Below are positions 36,991-44,994 of a stretch of 64,000 nucleotides of DNA, in pieces. This DNA is from RPQJ01 sp963846315 (GTDB lineage Bacteria > Pseudomonadota > Gammaproteobacteria > Steroidobacterales > Steroidobacteraceae): positions 1-64,000 of the forward strand of contig CAWJVM010000003.1 in NCBI GenBank assembly GCA_963846315.1, in the 5' to 3' direction. Within the stretch, counting starts at the first letter, position 1, and each line of letters opens with the position of its first letter. The notes under the pieces are model-generated. The model ran no database searches and had not been told where the DNA came from. It saw only the letters and a list, made by a program, of their open reading frames with translations. A program made the translations under genes and the position numbers.

Positions 36991-39330
36991 TCAGAACTTC
37001 CAGAGCACGCCGACCGACGGCACGAGTGGCAGCCAGTGCCGCAGTTCGCGCTCGAGCGTCGGCGTGCCGTCGACCACCTCGTACTCGATGTCGGTGCAGC
37101 ACGGATTGCGCCGGTCGAACGCGTTGGTCACCTCGCCATGCACGGTCAGCGTGCCGCGTGGCAACGTCCACTCGTAACTGACCCGCGCGTCGACGGAGCC
37201 GTAGTCCGCGTAGCGTGACCTGTTGCGCGGACCCTGCACCACATTGCCCTCCGCATCGAGACCGATCGGCGTCACTGGCCACCCCGTGTGGTACTGGGCG
37301 GCGAGCGTGGCCTGCCACGGTCCCGAGGACCAGAGCGTGCCGAGGTTCAGCGTATGGGTCTGGTCCCAGCTGCGCCGTACCTCGCTGCCGTCGACGCGAT
37401 CGTCGACACGCGACCAGGCGTAGCTGAACCAGCCGCTCCAGGCGTCGACCGGCCTGCGCGTCAACAGCAGCTCGATGCCTTCGGCGATCGCCGACGACGG
37501 CGCGATCGCAGTGCGATCCCAACGCAGTTCCGGCGCCAGCGACAGCGGGTCGTACAGGCTCTCGAAACGCGTGCGCAGGTCGCCGTAGTTCTTGCGGTAC
37601 ACCTCCGCACGCAGCGTGTAAGCAGGGACGAGGTCGCGTTCCAGCCCGACGATGTAGTGATCGGCATGCTGTGCCGGTGAAAACGTCGTGACGCCGTCCT
37701 CGACCGGCAGTTCCTCGATGCCCTGGAACTGCTCGAAGCGGCCCGCGCTCACGAGCAGTCGCGTGCCTGCTGCGACGTTCCAGGCCAGGTTCAGCCGTGG
37801 CGCGAGCTGGTTGTCGGCATCCGCGCCGTACGTCTCCTCGTCCCAGCGCACGCCCAGCTCGGCCGTGAGTGCATCCGTCAGCCGGCCGCGCACCGTGTAG
37901 TACACGGCGAAGTGTTCACCCGAGGGCTCGGGAGCCAGCGCGCGCGTGATGTCCTGCGCCGGCGCGTCGGGAAACGGGAAGTCGGCCGCGAAATCGACCT
38001 TGCCGGTGTAGTCGTAGGTCGCCTCGAGCCGGCGCACGTCGATGCCGGCACGCTGCAGCCAGCGGTCGGTCGTGTAGCTGGCATCGAGCTTGAGGCCGAG
38101 CACGTCGTAGTCACGCTCGTCGTCGACGGCGCCGATGCGCTTGCCGGGCTCGAACACGTCCGCCGTGCGCTCGGCCGCGACGTCGGTGAACGAGACGATC
38201 GCCGTGGCGCTCAGTCGCTCGGACCAGTCGTGGGTGAGCGTGCCCCAGACGTAGGCGTTCGAGTATTCCGCGACGGCGTGCTCCGTCCCGGCCGGGTTCG
38301 TGATCTCGGCGTGGTCGCTGGCGAGCAGGGTGTGGAGACTTCCGCGCGTGGACGGCGACCACTCGTAGTCGACGCGGGCGAAGCCGTCCATGTACTTCGG
38401 CTCGCCGAGGGTCGAGTCGAAGACGTCGGCGATCTCGTCGAGGTTGCTGCGGCGGAACGAGGCCAGCCACTGGCCGCGGCCGTCGGCGAACTTGTGCGAC
38501 GCCAGCGCATTGGTATGCATCAGGCTCAGGCCGAGTTCGTAATAGGCGTCGGCATCGGGTCGCAGCGTACGGGCGTTGATGATCGCGCTCATGCGGTCGC
38601 CGTAGTCGGCGGTGAACCCGCCCGCATACACGTCGATGCCGTCGATGATGCGTTCATCGAGCACGCTCGCTGGGCTTTGCAGCAGGCGCAGGTGGAACGG
38701 TTCGTAGAGCGGCAGGCCATCGAGCATGACGAGGGTTTCGTTGGTGTCGCCACCGCGCATGTGCGCGAGCCCCGAGAGGCCGTTGCTGGCAGCGCCCGGC
38801 AGGCGGTGGACGACCTTGAGCGCGTCCTCGGCCAGGCGTGGCAAGGCTTCCAGTTCTGCCTGCGAAAGAAACGTATGCACCTCGGGCACGTCCGACGCCA
38901 GTGAGTAGCGGCTCGCCGTGACGACGATGGCGGCGATCGTCTCATCACGTGTCGCTGGTATTGCCGACGCGGAAGTGGACGGGTCCTTTGCCTGGGCGGC
39001 AGGAACGACCGAATAGACCCGGCCCTCGACGCGTTGCAGTTTCAGGCCAAGCGAAGCGAGCACCTGCGTGAGCCTCTCGAGCGCAGGTCCGGCCGAGGGT
39101 TCCGTGGCGACGACTGCCGTGAAAGGAACGACAGCGGACGTGTAGACGAGCTGGACATTCGCCGCCGCGGCGAGTTCGTCAATGACGTCATCGACCGCAC
39201 GTCCGCGATAAGGTGCCGCCGCCTGCACGGCATTGACGCCGAGGCATGCGAGCAGTACCACCGCTGAGCAGGGCGCCCGGCGTGGGTAAATCGAGGCAGG
39301 GGGGGGCGGGCGTGGCTGGCGGGTGGGCAT
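36991..39330 (-). CDS. TonB-dependent receptor with STN domain (transducer type)
   Basis: 779-aa outer-membrane receptor. After a signal peptide (to about residue 38) comes an STN signalling domain (about 40-110: AVDDVIDELAAAANVQLVYTS), then the plug (IAAIVVTASRY; HMRGGDTNETLVMLDGLPL) and a 22-strand barrel ending in the C-terminal Phe (VGVLWKF). The STN domain and the adjacent fecR and sigma genes mark it as a surface-signalling transducer. A run of eight C residues lies in the signal-peptide codons (39299-39306). The ligand is unknown. Confidence 0.9.
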   Translation of the reverse strand: MPTRQPRPPPPASIYPRRAPCSAVVLLACLGVNAVQAAAPYRGRAVDDVIDELAAAANVQLVYTSAVVPFTAVVATEPSAGPALERLTQVLASLGLKLQRVEGRVYSVVPAAQAKDPSTSASAIPATRDETIAAIVVTASRYSLASDVPEVHTFLSQAELEALPRLAEDALKVVHRLPGAASNGLSGLAHMRGGDTNETLVMLDGLPLYEPFHLRLLQSPASVLDERIIDGIDVYAGGFTADYGDRMSAIINARTLRPDADAYYELGLSLMHTNALASHKFADGRGQWLASFRRSNLDEIADVFDSTLGEPKYMDGFARVDYEWSPSTRGSLHTLLASDHAEITNPAGTEHAVAEYSNAYVWGTLTHDWSERLSATAIVSFTDVAAERTADVFEPGKRIGAVDDERDYDVLGLKLDASYTTDRWLQRAGIDVRRLEATYDYTGKVDFAADFPFPDAPAQDITRALAPEPSGEHFAVYYTVRGRLTDALTAELGVRWDEETYGADADNQLAPRLNLAWNVAAGTRLLVSAGRFEQFQGIEELPVEDGVTTFSPAQHADHYIVGLERDLVPAYTLRAEVYRKNYGDLRTRFESLYDPLSLAPELRWDRTAIAPSSAIAEGIELLLTRRPVDAWSGWFSYAWSRVDDRVDGSEVRRSWDQTHTLNLGTLWSSGPWQATLAAQYHTGWPVTPIGLDAEGNVVQGPRNRSRYADYGSVDARVSYEWTLPRGTLTVHGEVTNAFDRRNPCCTDIEYEVVDGTPTLERELRHWLPLVPSVGVLWKF

Positions 39331-39410
39331 ACGTCTGCCCGGGCCACCGCAGCGGCCGGACGCCCCGATGGTAGCCGAGTGCCGCCGACCCGCCTACCGC
39401 GACTTGTCCA

Positions 39411-40457
39411 TCAGCGGTCGACCCGCTCCACGCGAATCTGTCCACCTGCGATCTGTTGCCGCAGCCCCGGTTCGGCGGCGAACACGGCGGCGATCGCTGT
39501 TTCCGGCGCGAGACCCGTAATCGACCCTTGCAGCCGCGTCGATTCGGCTTCGCGCGCGGCATCGGCCGACGTGTAGACGATCTTGCGGCCCGTCTCACGG
39601 CCCGCCCACGCCAGGAATTCGTCGAGCGTGCGTCCGTCGATGGCAAACTCGGGCGCGACCGACTCGACCCAGCGCCATGCATCGCCGTACACGTCGAACT
39701 GCGAACGACTCACGGCGCCGTCGCGTGCGATCGTCAGCGATTCACCCGCGCGGGCCATGACGGGCGTCCTGCCCTTGTCGACCGCGACGCTGCCTTCACG
39801 CACTGCCACCTGCAGCAAGCCGTCCGTGACCGAAGCGACGTACTGCGTGCCCATGTGACGCACGTCGCCGTTCGGCGTGCCGATGACGAAGGCGTCACGG
39901 CCGGAGCCGGGTGCGCCGGCGTCGACGTACACGCTGCCCGCCACGAGCGACGCACGCTCGGCATGGCTGAACGCGAGTTGCGTGTCCGCGTCGACGCGGA
40001 CTTCGAGACCGTCGGTGCGCCGCAAGGCGACCCGCCCGGCGGCCCGGGTTCGAATCTCGTCGCTGGCGGCGACGCTCGCACCCGCCGTCAGCGGCTGCCA
40101 CGCGCCATCGGCGGCATGACGGATCTCGGCTACGCCGGACACGCGGGCGACGGTGGCCATCGGCTCACCCGCAACCTGCCAACGCGGCAGGGCGATGCCG
40201 ACGGCAACCGCAAGCGCTGCGACCGACGCGGCCAGGGCCATCCAGGGCCGCACGACACGACTCGCTGCAGGTCGTTGCGCGGCCTGCGTGGCAGTTTGAC
40301 GGGCAGCCACGGCGGCGCGCCATTCGGCAGCCACGGCGGCGCGCACTGCGGCAGCGACTTCCGCCGGGGGCTGCTCGCGCGGGCCGACCGCGTGGAGCAA
40401 GGCGGCGAGATCGTCAGTGTCGCCGGTCTGTTCGTGATTCTGTTCGTGATCGTTCAT
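39411..40457 (-). CDS. FecR-family anti-sigma factor with C-terminal STN-like domain
   Basis: 348-aa inner-membrane regulator. A cytoplasmic part (about 1-75) precedes a single helix near residues 78-96 (PWMALAASVAALAVAVGIAL). The periplasmic FecR domain follows (AADGAWQPLTAG, GDVRHMGTQYVA). The last 75 residues (LDEFLAWAGRETGRKIVYT, then LQGSITGLAPETAIAAVFAA) look like an STN domain. It would relay receptor occupancy to the ECF sigma factor encoded ten bases upstream. ATG 40457 is the natural start (MNDHEQNHEQ). Confidence 0.88.
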   Translation of the reverse strand: MNDHEQNHEQTGDTDDLAALLHAVGPREQPPAEVAAAVRAAVAAEWRAAVAARQTATQAAQRPAASRVVRPWMALAASVAALAVAVGIALPRWQVAGEPMATVARVSGVAEIRHAADGAWQPLTAGASVAASDEIRTRAAGRVALRRTDGLEVRVDADTQLAFSHAERASLVAGSVYVDAGAPGSGRDAFVIGTPNGDVRHMGTQYVASVTDGLLQVAVREGSVAVDKGRTPVMARAGESLTIARDGAVSRSQFDVYGDAWRWVESVAPEFAIDGRTLDEFLAWAGRETGRKIVYTSADAAREAESTRLQGSITGLAPETAIAAVFAAEPGLRQQIAGGQIRVERVDR

Positions 40458-40467
40458 GTTCTCGTTC

Positions 40468-41091
40468 TCATGCCTCGAGGCTGGCGAGCACGTCGTCTGC
40501 CGACGCGCCGAACACAGCCTCCACCCCTTCCCGAAAGGCAACGCGGGCTCGCGCCAGCAGCGACTGCGCTGCCGTCGGGCCGATGCCGAGCCGCTCGCTG
40601 ATTTCCTCGACCGAGCGGCCTTCGACGTATTTCCACTCCAGCGCGTCGCCATACCGGCTCGGCAGCCGGTCGAGCACGGCGTGCACCAGGCGACCGAGCT
40701 CGGCGCGGTCCGCGCCGTGCAACGGGTCGTCGGTCGACGGTGCCTCGATGGATTCGAGCGCGGCCCGGACTTCCTCGCTGTCGTCGATCAGGACGACCTT
40801 GGAGGAGTAACGACGCTCGCTGCGCACGTGGTCGGCGATCTGCCTGCGGCAGATCTGGCACAGCCAGGTAAACAGCGCAGCCTCGCCACGCCAGTCCCCG
40901 ACCGCGCGCATCGCCTTGATCAGCGTGGCCTGCACGACGTCCTTGGTGGCGTCGGCATTGCGATTCATGCGCGGCAGGGCAAAGCGGTAGACGCGCGGAA
41001 AGTACGTCTCGAAAAAGGTCGTGAACGCGCGCTCGTCGCCAGCGAGCATCGCTGCGATCAGTTCGCGATCGTCATTCATCGGTTCGGCCAT
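40468..41091 (-). CDS. ECF RNA polymerase sigma factor
   Basis: 207-aa sigma-70 family factor with region 2 (TFFETYFPRVYRFAL, ATKDVVQATLIKAM, FTWLCQICRRQIADH) and region 4 (LPSRYGDALEWKYVEG, then VEEISERLGIGPTAAQSLLARARVAF as the DNA-binding helix-turn-helix). It should be held by the FecR protein and activated by the TonB receptor. The start may be ATG 41091 or the internal ATG 41079. Confidence 0.93.
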   Translation of the reverse strand: MAEPMNDDRELIAAMLAGDERAFTTFFETYFPRVYRFALPRMNRNADATKDVVQATLIKAMRAVGDWRGEAALFTWLCQICRRQIADHVRSERRYSSKVVLIDDSEEVRAALESIEAPSTDDPLHGADRAELGRLVHAVLDRLPSRYGDALEWKYVEGRSVEEISERLGIGPTAAQSLLARARVAFREGVEAVFGASADDVLASLEA

Positions 41092-41110
41092 CGTTGCATG
41101 CGAGTAAGAC

Positions 41111-41141
41111 GCGGCCGCGGCTGCAAATCAATCGCGGCCGC
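41111..41141. repeat. Perfect 9-base inverted repeat in the sigma-gene leader
   Basis: GCGGCCGCG (41111-41119) and CGCGGCCGC (41133-41141) pair perfectly around a 13-base loop, 20 bases upstream of the sigma-gene start codon on the minus strand. It could act as an mRNA hairpin or as a protein-binding site. No T-tract follows. Confidence 0.45.
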
Positions 41142-41206
41142 CAAGTGTCGGCTGAGGACTGCCCAGTGCATTGAAAAATAAGGGGATTTTGGCGTGCGAT
41201 TGATTT

Positions 41207-41248
41207 CGCCTCGTAGCGCCGTCTTACCGCGGTCCGCCCGACGAGGCG
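41207..41248. repeat. 8-base inverted repeat in the leader of the hemolysin-like operon
   Basis: CGCCTCGT (41207-41214) and ACGAGGCG (41241-41248) are perfect complements separated by 26 bases; a second small stem CCGCC/GGCGG overlaps the right arm. It lies 26 bases before TTG 41274. Possible operator or leader hairpin; weak evidence. Confidence 0.3.
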
Positions 41249-41273
41249 GGCTGCACCGACCCCTGGAGCGGAC

Positions 41274-41966
41274 TTGGAAGCCACCGATACCATGATCGAA
41301 GCCCCGCGCAAGACGACGCTGCAGCAGCGCGCGGCCCACGAGCTGCGCGCGCTGGGAGACAGCCTGCACCTGCAACCGGTCCGTGCCGGTGATACGGGTC
41401 GGGAAGACCTCGAGGCGTATGTCCGCGCCCGCTTCGCCGCCAAGCACGGCGCCGAAGTCCGCACCTTCATGCCGACACTCGTCGCGTTCCGCGAGCGCCA
41501 CGGTGAACTGCGCGGCGTCGCTGGTATCCGCGGCGCGGACGAGAGTCACCTCTACCTCGAGCAGTACCTGGACTGTCCGATCGAAGAACGCCTGACGGCG
41601 AGCCTGCGGTTGGCTCCGGTCGATCGCGGTGGTGCGCGTGCCGTGCGTCGCGACGAAATCGTCGAAGTTGGCAACCTGGCCGGCGCCAGCTGCCGCGCCG
41701 CGGTGCGCATGGTGGCGCAACTGCCCGTGTTCCTGATGAGCCGCCGCTACTCGTGGATCGTCTTTACGGCCACCAGTGCGCTGCGCCAGATTCTCGAAGG
41801 GTTTGGCGCGCCGTTGATCGAACTCGGCCGTGCCGATCCGTCGAGTGTCGCGACCGCGGCGGATGCCTGGGGCCGTTACTACGAGACCGATCCCCGCGTG
41901 TTCGCCGGGTACCTGCCCGATGCGGATCGACTGACCGGCTTCGCGCACCGGGCACTGGGTCACTGA
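41274..41966 (+). CDS. 'Thermostable hemolysin' family protein, GNAT/autoinducer-synthase-like
   Basis: 230-aa soluble protein of the family annotated as thermostable hemolysin (delta-VPH). No signal peptide, membrane helix or toxin feature is visible. The region RDEIVEVGNLAG (about residues 127-137) resembles the EVSRLAV block of acyl-homoserine-lactone synthases and other GNAT-like acyltransferases, so an acyl-transfer role is more plausible than haemolysis. This is inference. TTG 41274 has CTGGAGCGG at ideal distance; ATG 41292 is possible but lacks a ribosome site. The stop overlaps the next start (TGATG). First gene of a five-gene operon. Confidence 0.78.
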   Translation: MEATDTMIEAPRKTTLQQRAAHELRALGDSLHLQPVRAGDTGREDLEAYVRARFAAKHGAEVRTFMPTLVAFRERHGELRGVAGIRGADESHLYLEQYLDCPIEERLTASLRLAPVDRGGARAVRRDEIVEVGNLAGASCRAAVRMVAQLPVFLMSRRYSWIVFTATSALRQILEGFGAPLIELGRADPSSVATAADAWGRYYETDPRVFAGYLPDADRLTGFAHRALGH

Positions 41967-43448
41967 TGCTGCTGGATGCGCTGCGCCGCGCGCCCCCGGG
42001 CGCAATCGCCCTCGTCGACGGGCGGCGCACGGTTTCCTATGGCGCCCTGCCGTCATTGCTCGAACACGAAATCGAGTGGCTGCGCGCAGGCGGGGCAGAG
42101 CGTCATGCTGTGCTCGCGGACAACGGCGTGCCCTGGGCGCTGGCCGACCTCGCATTGCATGTCGGGGCCATGCTCTCGGTGCCGCTGCCGGGCTCCTTTA
42201 CCGCCACCCAGATGGCGCATGCACTCGACGATGCGGGTGTCGATGCCGTCCTGACCGACGACCTGACCCGCGCGCAGGCATTGCTGCCGGGCTGGCGCCT
42301 GGATGGCACCTCGCCCGTGTCCGGTCTGCACCGGTTCCGCCGGCAGCTCGACTTTGCCAGCCGGCCGGTCGCACCCACGGGCACGCGCAAGATCACCTAC
42401 ACCTCCGGCAGCACATCGAATCCGAAGGGCGTCTGTCTTTCCGGTCCGACGCTCGAGGCCATCGCCGAGTCGGTGGCTGGCGCCACGCGCGAGCTGGCCA
42501 TCGAACGTCACCTTTGCATCCTGCCGCTGGCAACGCTGCTGGAGAATGTCGCGGGTTTGTACGCGCCCTTGTTGCGCGGTGCGACCTGCGTCGTGCCGCC
42601 GAGTGCGGTCACGGGCATGAGCTACGGTGGCCTCGATGCCAACCGGCTGCTCGGGACGCTCTCGCGCGAGCAACCCCACAGCCTGATCCTCGTGCCTGAA
42701 CTGCTGCAGGTGCTGGTCATGGCGGCCGAGCGTGGTTGGCAGCCGCCGCCCTCACTGCAATTCGTCGCCGTGGGCGGTGCCAAGGTCTCGCGCGAGTTGC
42801 TCGCGCGCGCAGACGCCGTGGGCATCCCGGTCCATGAAGGGTACGGCCTCAGCGAGTGCGCGTCGGTCGTGTGCCTGAACACGCCCGCGGCACGCCGCGC
42901 CGGAACGGTGGGACGGCCCTTGCCGCACGTGCGCGTACGGGTCGATGCCGCGGGGCAGGTACACGTCGCTGGCAACACGATGCTCGGGTATCTCGGCGAG
43001 GCGCCGCGCGCGCCGCTCGACGAAATCGCGACCGGCGACCTCGGTGTCGTTCGACGCCGACGGTTACCTCCAGCTGCACGGCCGCAGCGGCAACCGCTTC
43101 ATCACCAGCTTTGGCCGCAACGTGTCGCCGGAATGGGTCGAGTGCGAAATCTCGCAGCGTCTGGCGGGCCGGCCGGTGCTGGTTTACGGTGAGTCACGCC
43201 CGTACGCCGTCGCGCTCGTCGGGGCGTCCGCAATCGAAACATCCGACGCCGCCGTCGAAGCTGCCATCGCCGCGGCGAATGCGGTCTTGCCGAACTACGC
43301 ACAAGTGCGCCGCTGGGCGCGAGTGCGCGACCCGTTTACGTTGGCCGACGGCACGTTGACGGCCAACGGTCGCCTGCGTCGCCGGGAAATCCAGTCGCGA
43401 TTCGGCGCGCTGCTCGACGACCTCTACCGCGCGGAACTCGCGTCCTGA
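41966..43448 (+). pseudogene. AMP-binding acyl-adenylating enzyme, frameshifted as given
   Basis: Class I adenylate-forming enzyme. It starts at ATG 41966 and shows YTSGSTSNPKG and GYGLSECAS. After ATGDLG the frame breaks; SFDADGYLQLHGR and the C-terminal domain are one base out. Removing one G near 43046 restores a 493-aa protein with GDLGSFDADGYL across the join. At the usual catalytic lysine of the C-terminal domain the sequence is TANGRLRRRE, so arginine stands where lysine is expected. It probably activates a fatty acid for its operon neighbours. Likely an intact gene with a base error. Confidence 0.85.
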
Positions 43449-43468
43449 CCTTGCTCCGGAACCCATCG

Positions 43469-44161
43469 ATGCACCTGTACCAACAACTGCAGCGCGACAC
43501 CGTCGCCGACCGTAACTACCTGCTGGCGGCGCCGGCCATCCAGCGCGCGCTCGCTGGCGACATCACCCGCGAGCTGTACGTCGAATTCCTGACGCAGGCC
43601 TACCACCATGTGCGTCATACCGTGCCACTGATGATGGCTGTCGGCGCCCGAATCCCTGCGCGCCACCCCTGGCTGCAGGAATCGATCCTGCACTACCTCG
43701 ACGAGGAACGTGGCCACGAGCAGTGGATCCTCAACGACATCGAGCACGCCGGTGGCGATCGTGCGGCCGCGGCAGCCTCGCAGCCGTCGCTCGCGACCGA
43801 GTGCATGGTCGCGTATGCCTACGACACGATCCAGCGGCGCAACCCGCTCGGCTTTTTCGGCATGGTGTTCGTCCTCGAAGGGACCAGCGTCGCGCTGGCA
43901 CTCAATGCCGCCGACCGCATCAAGTCGGCGCTGCAGCTGCCGGCGAAGGCGTTCAGCTACCTGCGCAGCCATGGCGAGCTGGACCAGCAGCACGTGGGCG
44001 ATCTCGAGGGTATTCTCGGCCGGCTGACGGAGACGGACGATCGCGAAGCGGTCATCCGTTGTGCGAAGGGCGTGTTCTGGCTCTACGGCAACCTGTTCCG
44101 TGGACTCGACGCTGCCGTCGCCGCCAAGCGCGACACGGCTCCCGCGAGGTTGAGCGCATGA
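43469..44161 (+). CDS. Haem-oxygenase-like diiron oxidase (HDO) candidate, TenA/UndA-like
   Basis: 230-aa all-helical protein of the TenA / iron-containing redox enzyme family. The full set of HDO metal ligands can be placed: E80-x2-H83 (EERGHE), E137 (VLEGTS), and H168-x3-D172-x2-H175 (HGELDQQH). This pattern matches diiron enzymes such as UndA and CADD, and argues against a thiaminase. HDO enzymes oxidise fatty or amino acids with O2. The neighbours (adenylating enzyme, SDR) point to an acyl substrate. ATG 43469 lies 20 bases after the previous stop; the end overlaps the SDR start (ATGA). Confidence 0.85.
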   Translation: MHLYQQLQRDTVADRNYLLAAPAIQRALAGDITRELYVEFLTQAYHHVRHTVPLMMAVGARIPARHPWLQESILHYLDEERGHEQWILNDIEHAGGDRAAAAASQPSLATECMVAYAYDTIQRRNPLGFFGMVFVLEGTSVALALNAADRIKSALQLPAKAFSYLRSHGELDQQHVGDLEGILGRLTETDDREAVIRCAKGVFWLYGNLFRGLDAAVAAKRDTAPARLSA

Positions 44162-44985
44162 AGGCCGCAGAGATGCGGGCGCTGGTCACGGGTGCGAGCG
44201 GCGGCATCGGCCGTGCACTGGCGCAGGAACTGCATGGCCGTGGCGCGAGCGTGCTGCTCGTCGGCCGCAATGCGCAAGCACTCGAAAGTGTGGCGCAGGA
44301 ACTGGGCGGCCGGTCCGCGCGTGTCGAGTGGTGTGCGGCCGACCTCGCGACCAGCGATGGACGCGCTCGGGTGGTCGAGGCCGCGAGCCGCTGGGGTGGC
44401 AGCGGCAGCAACGTGCTGGTCAACAATGCGGGTCGCGGCGAATTCGGCATGCTCGATGAACTCGACGATGCCGCGATCGAGCGGCTGTTCGCCATCAACG
44501 CCATCGCACCGATGCAGCTCACGCGGGCGCTGTTGCCGACGCTGCGGTCGCAACCGGCGGCTGCGATCCTGAATATCGGTTCGGTGTTCGGCAGCCTCGG
44601 CTATCCCGGGTTCACGGCGTACTCCGCCACCAAGTTCGCGCTGCGTGGATTCACCGAAGCCTTGCGACGCGAGCTGGCGGACTCGAATGTGCGGGTTCAC
44701 TACTTTGCGCCACGCGCGACGAAGACGGGCATGAACGCCTCCGCCGTCGACCGCATGAACGCCGAGTTGAAGGTTGCAATGGATCCGCCCGCGCAGGTGG
44801 CAGCGGCCGCCTGTTCCATGCTCGAGGCCGGCAAGAACGGCGCCGTTTTCGGCTGGCCCGAAAGGCTGTTCGTCCGCATCAATGCACTGCTGCCGGGAGT
44901 CGTCGACGGCTCGCTCCGCAAGCAGCTTCCAATCATCCGCCGACACGCCGCAGCTGCCGTGGCTGAGCGTGTCACGCAGTCCTGA
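44158..44985 (+). CDS. SDR family oxidoreductase
   Basis: 275-aa short-chain dehydrogenase/reductase. The cofactor motif TGASGGIG is at residues 11-18, NNAG follows, and the catalytic Ser and YSATK (Tyr-x3-Lys) are present. Arginine after the first strand region suggests NADPH preference. The C-terminal extension with a hydrophobic patch (FVRINALLPGVVDGSL) is seen in SDRs acting on lipids. Translationally coupled to the HDO gene. Confidence 0.9.
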   Translation: MKAAEMRALVTGASGGIGRALAQELHGRGASVLLVGRNAQALESVAQELGGRSARVEWCAADLATSDGRARVVEAASRWGGSGSNVLVNNAGRGEFGMLDELDDAAIERLFAINAIAPMQLTRALLPTLRSQPAAAILNIGSVFGSLGYPGFTAYSATKFALRGFTEALRRELADSNVRVHYFAPRATKTGMNASAVDRMNAELKVAMDPPAQVAAAACSMLEAGKNGAVFGWPERLFVRINALLPGVVDGSLRKQLPIIRRHAAAAVAERVTQS

Positions 44986-44994
44986 GGAAAAATC

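Noticed and set aside
43469..44161. Thiaminase II (TenA) annotation
   Set aside because: The complete HDO metal-ligand set and the acyl-related neighbours argue for a diiron oxidase; no thiamine genes are near.
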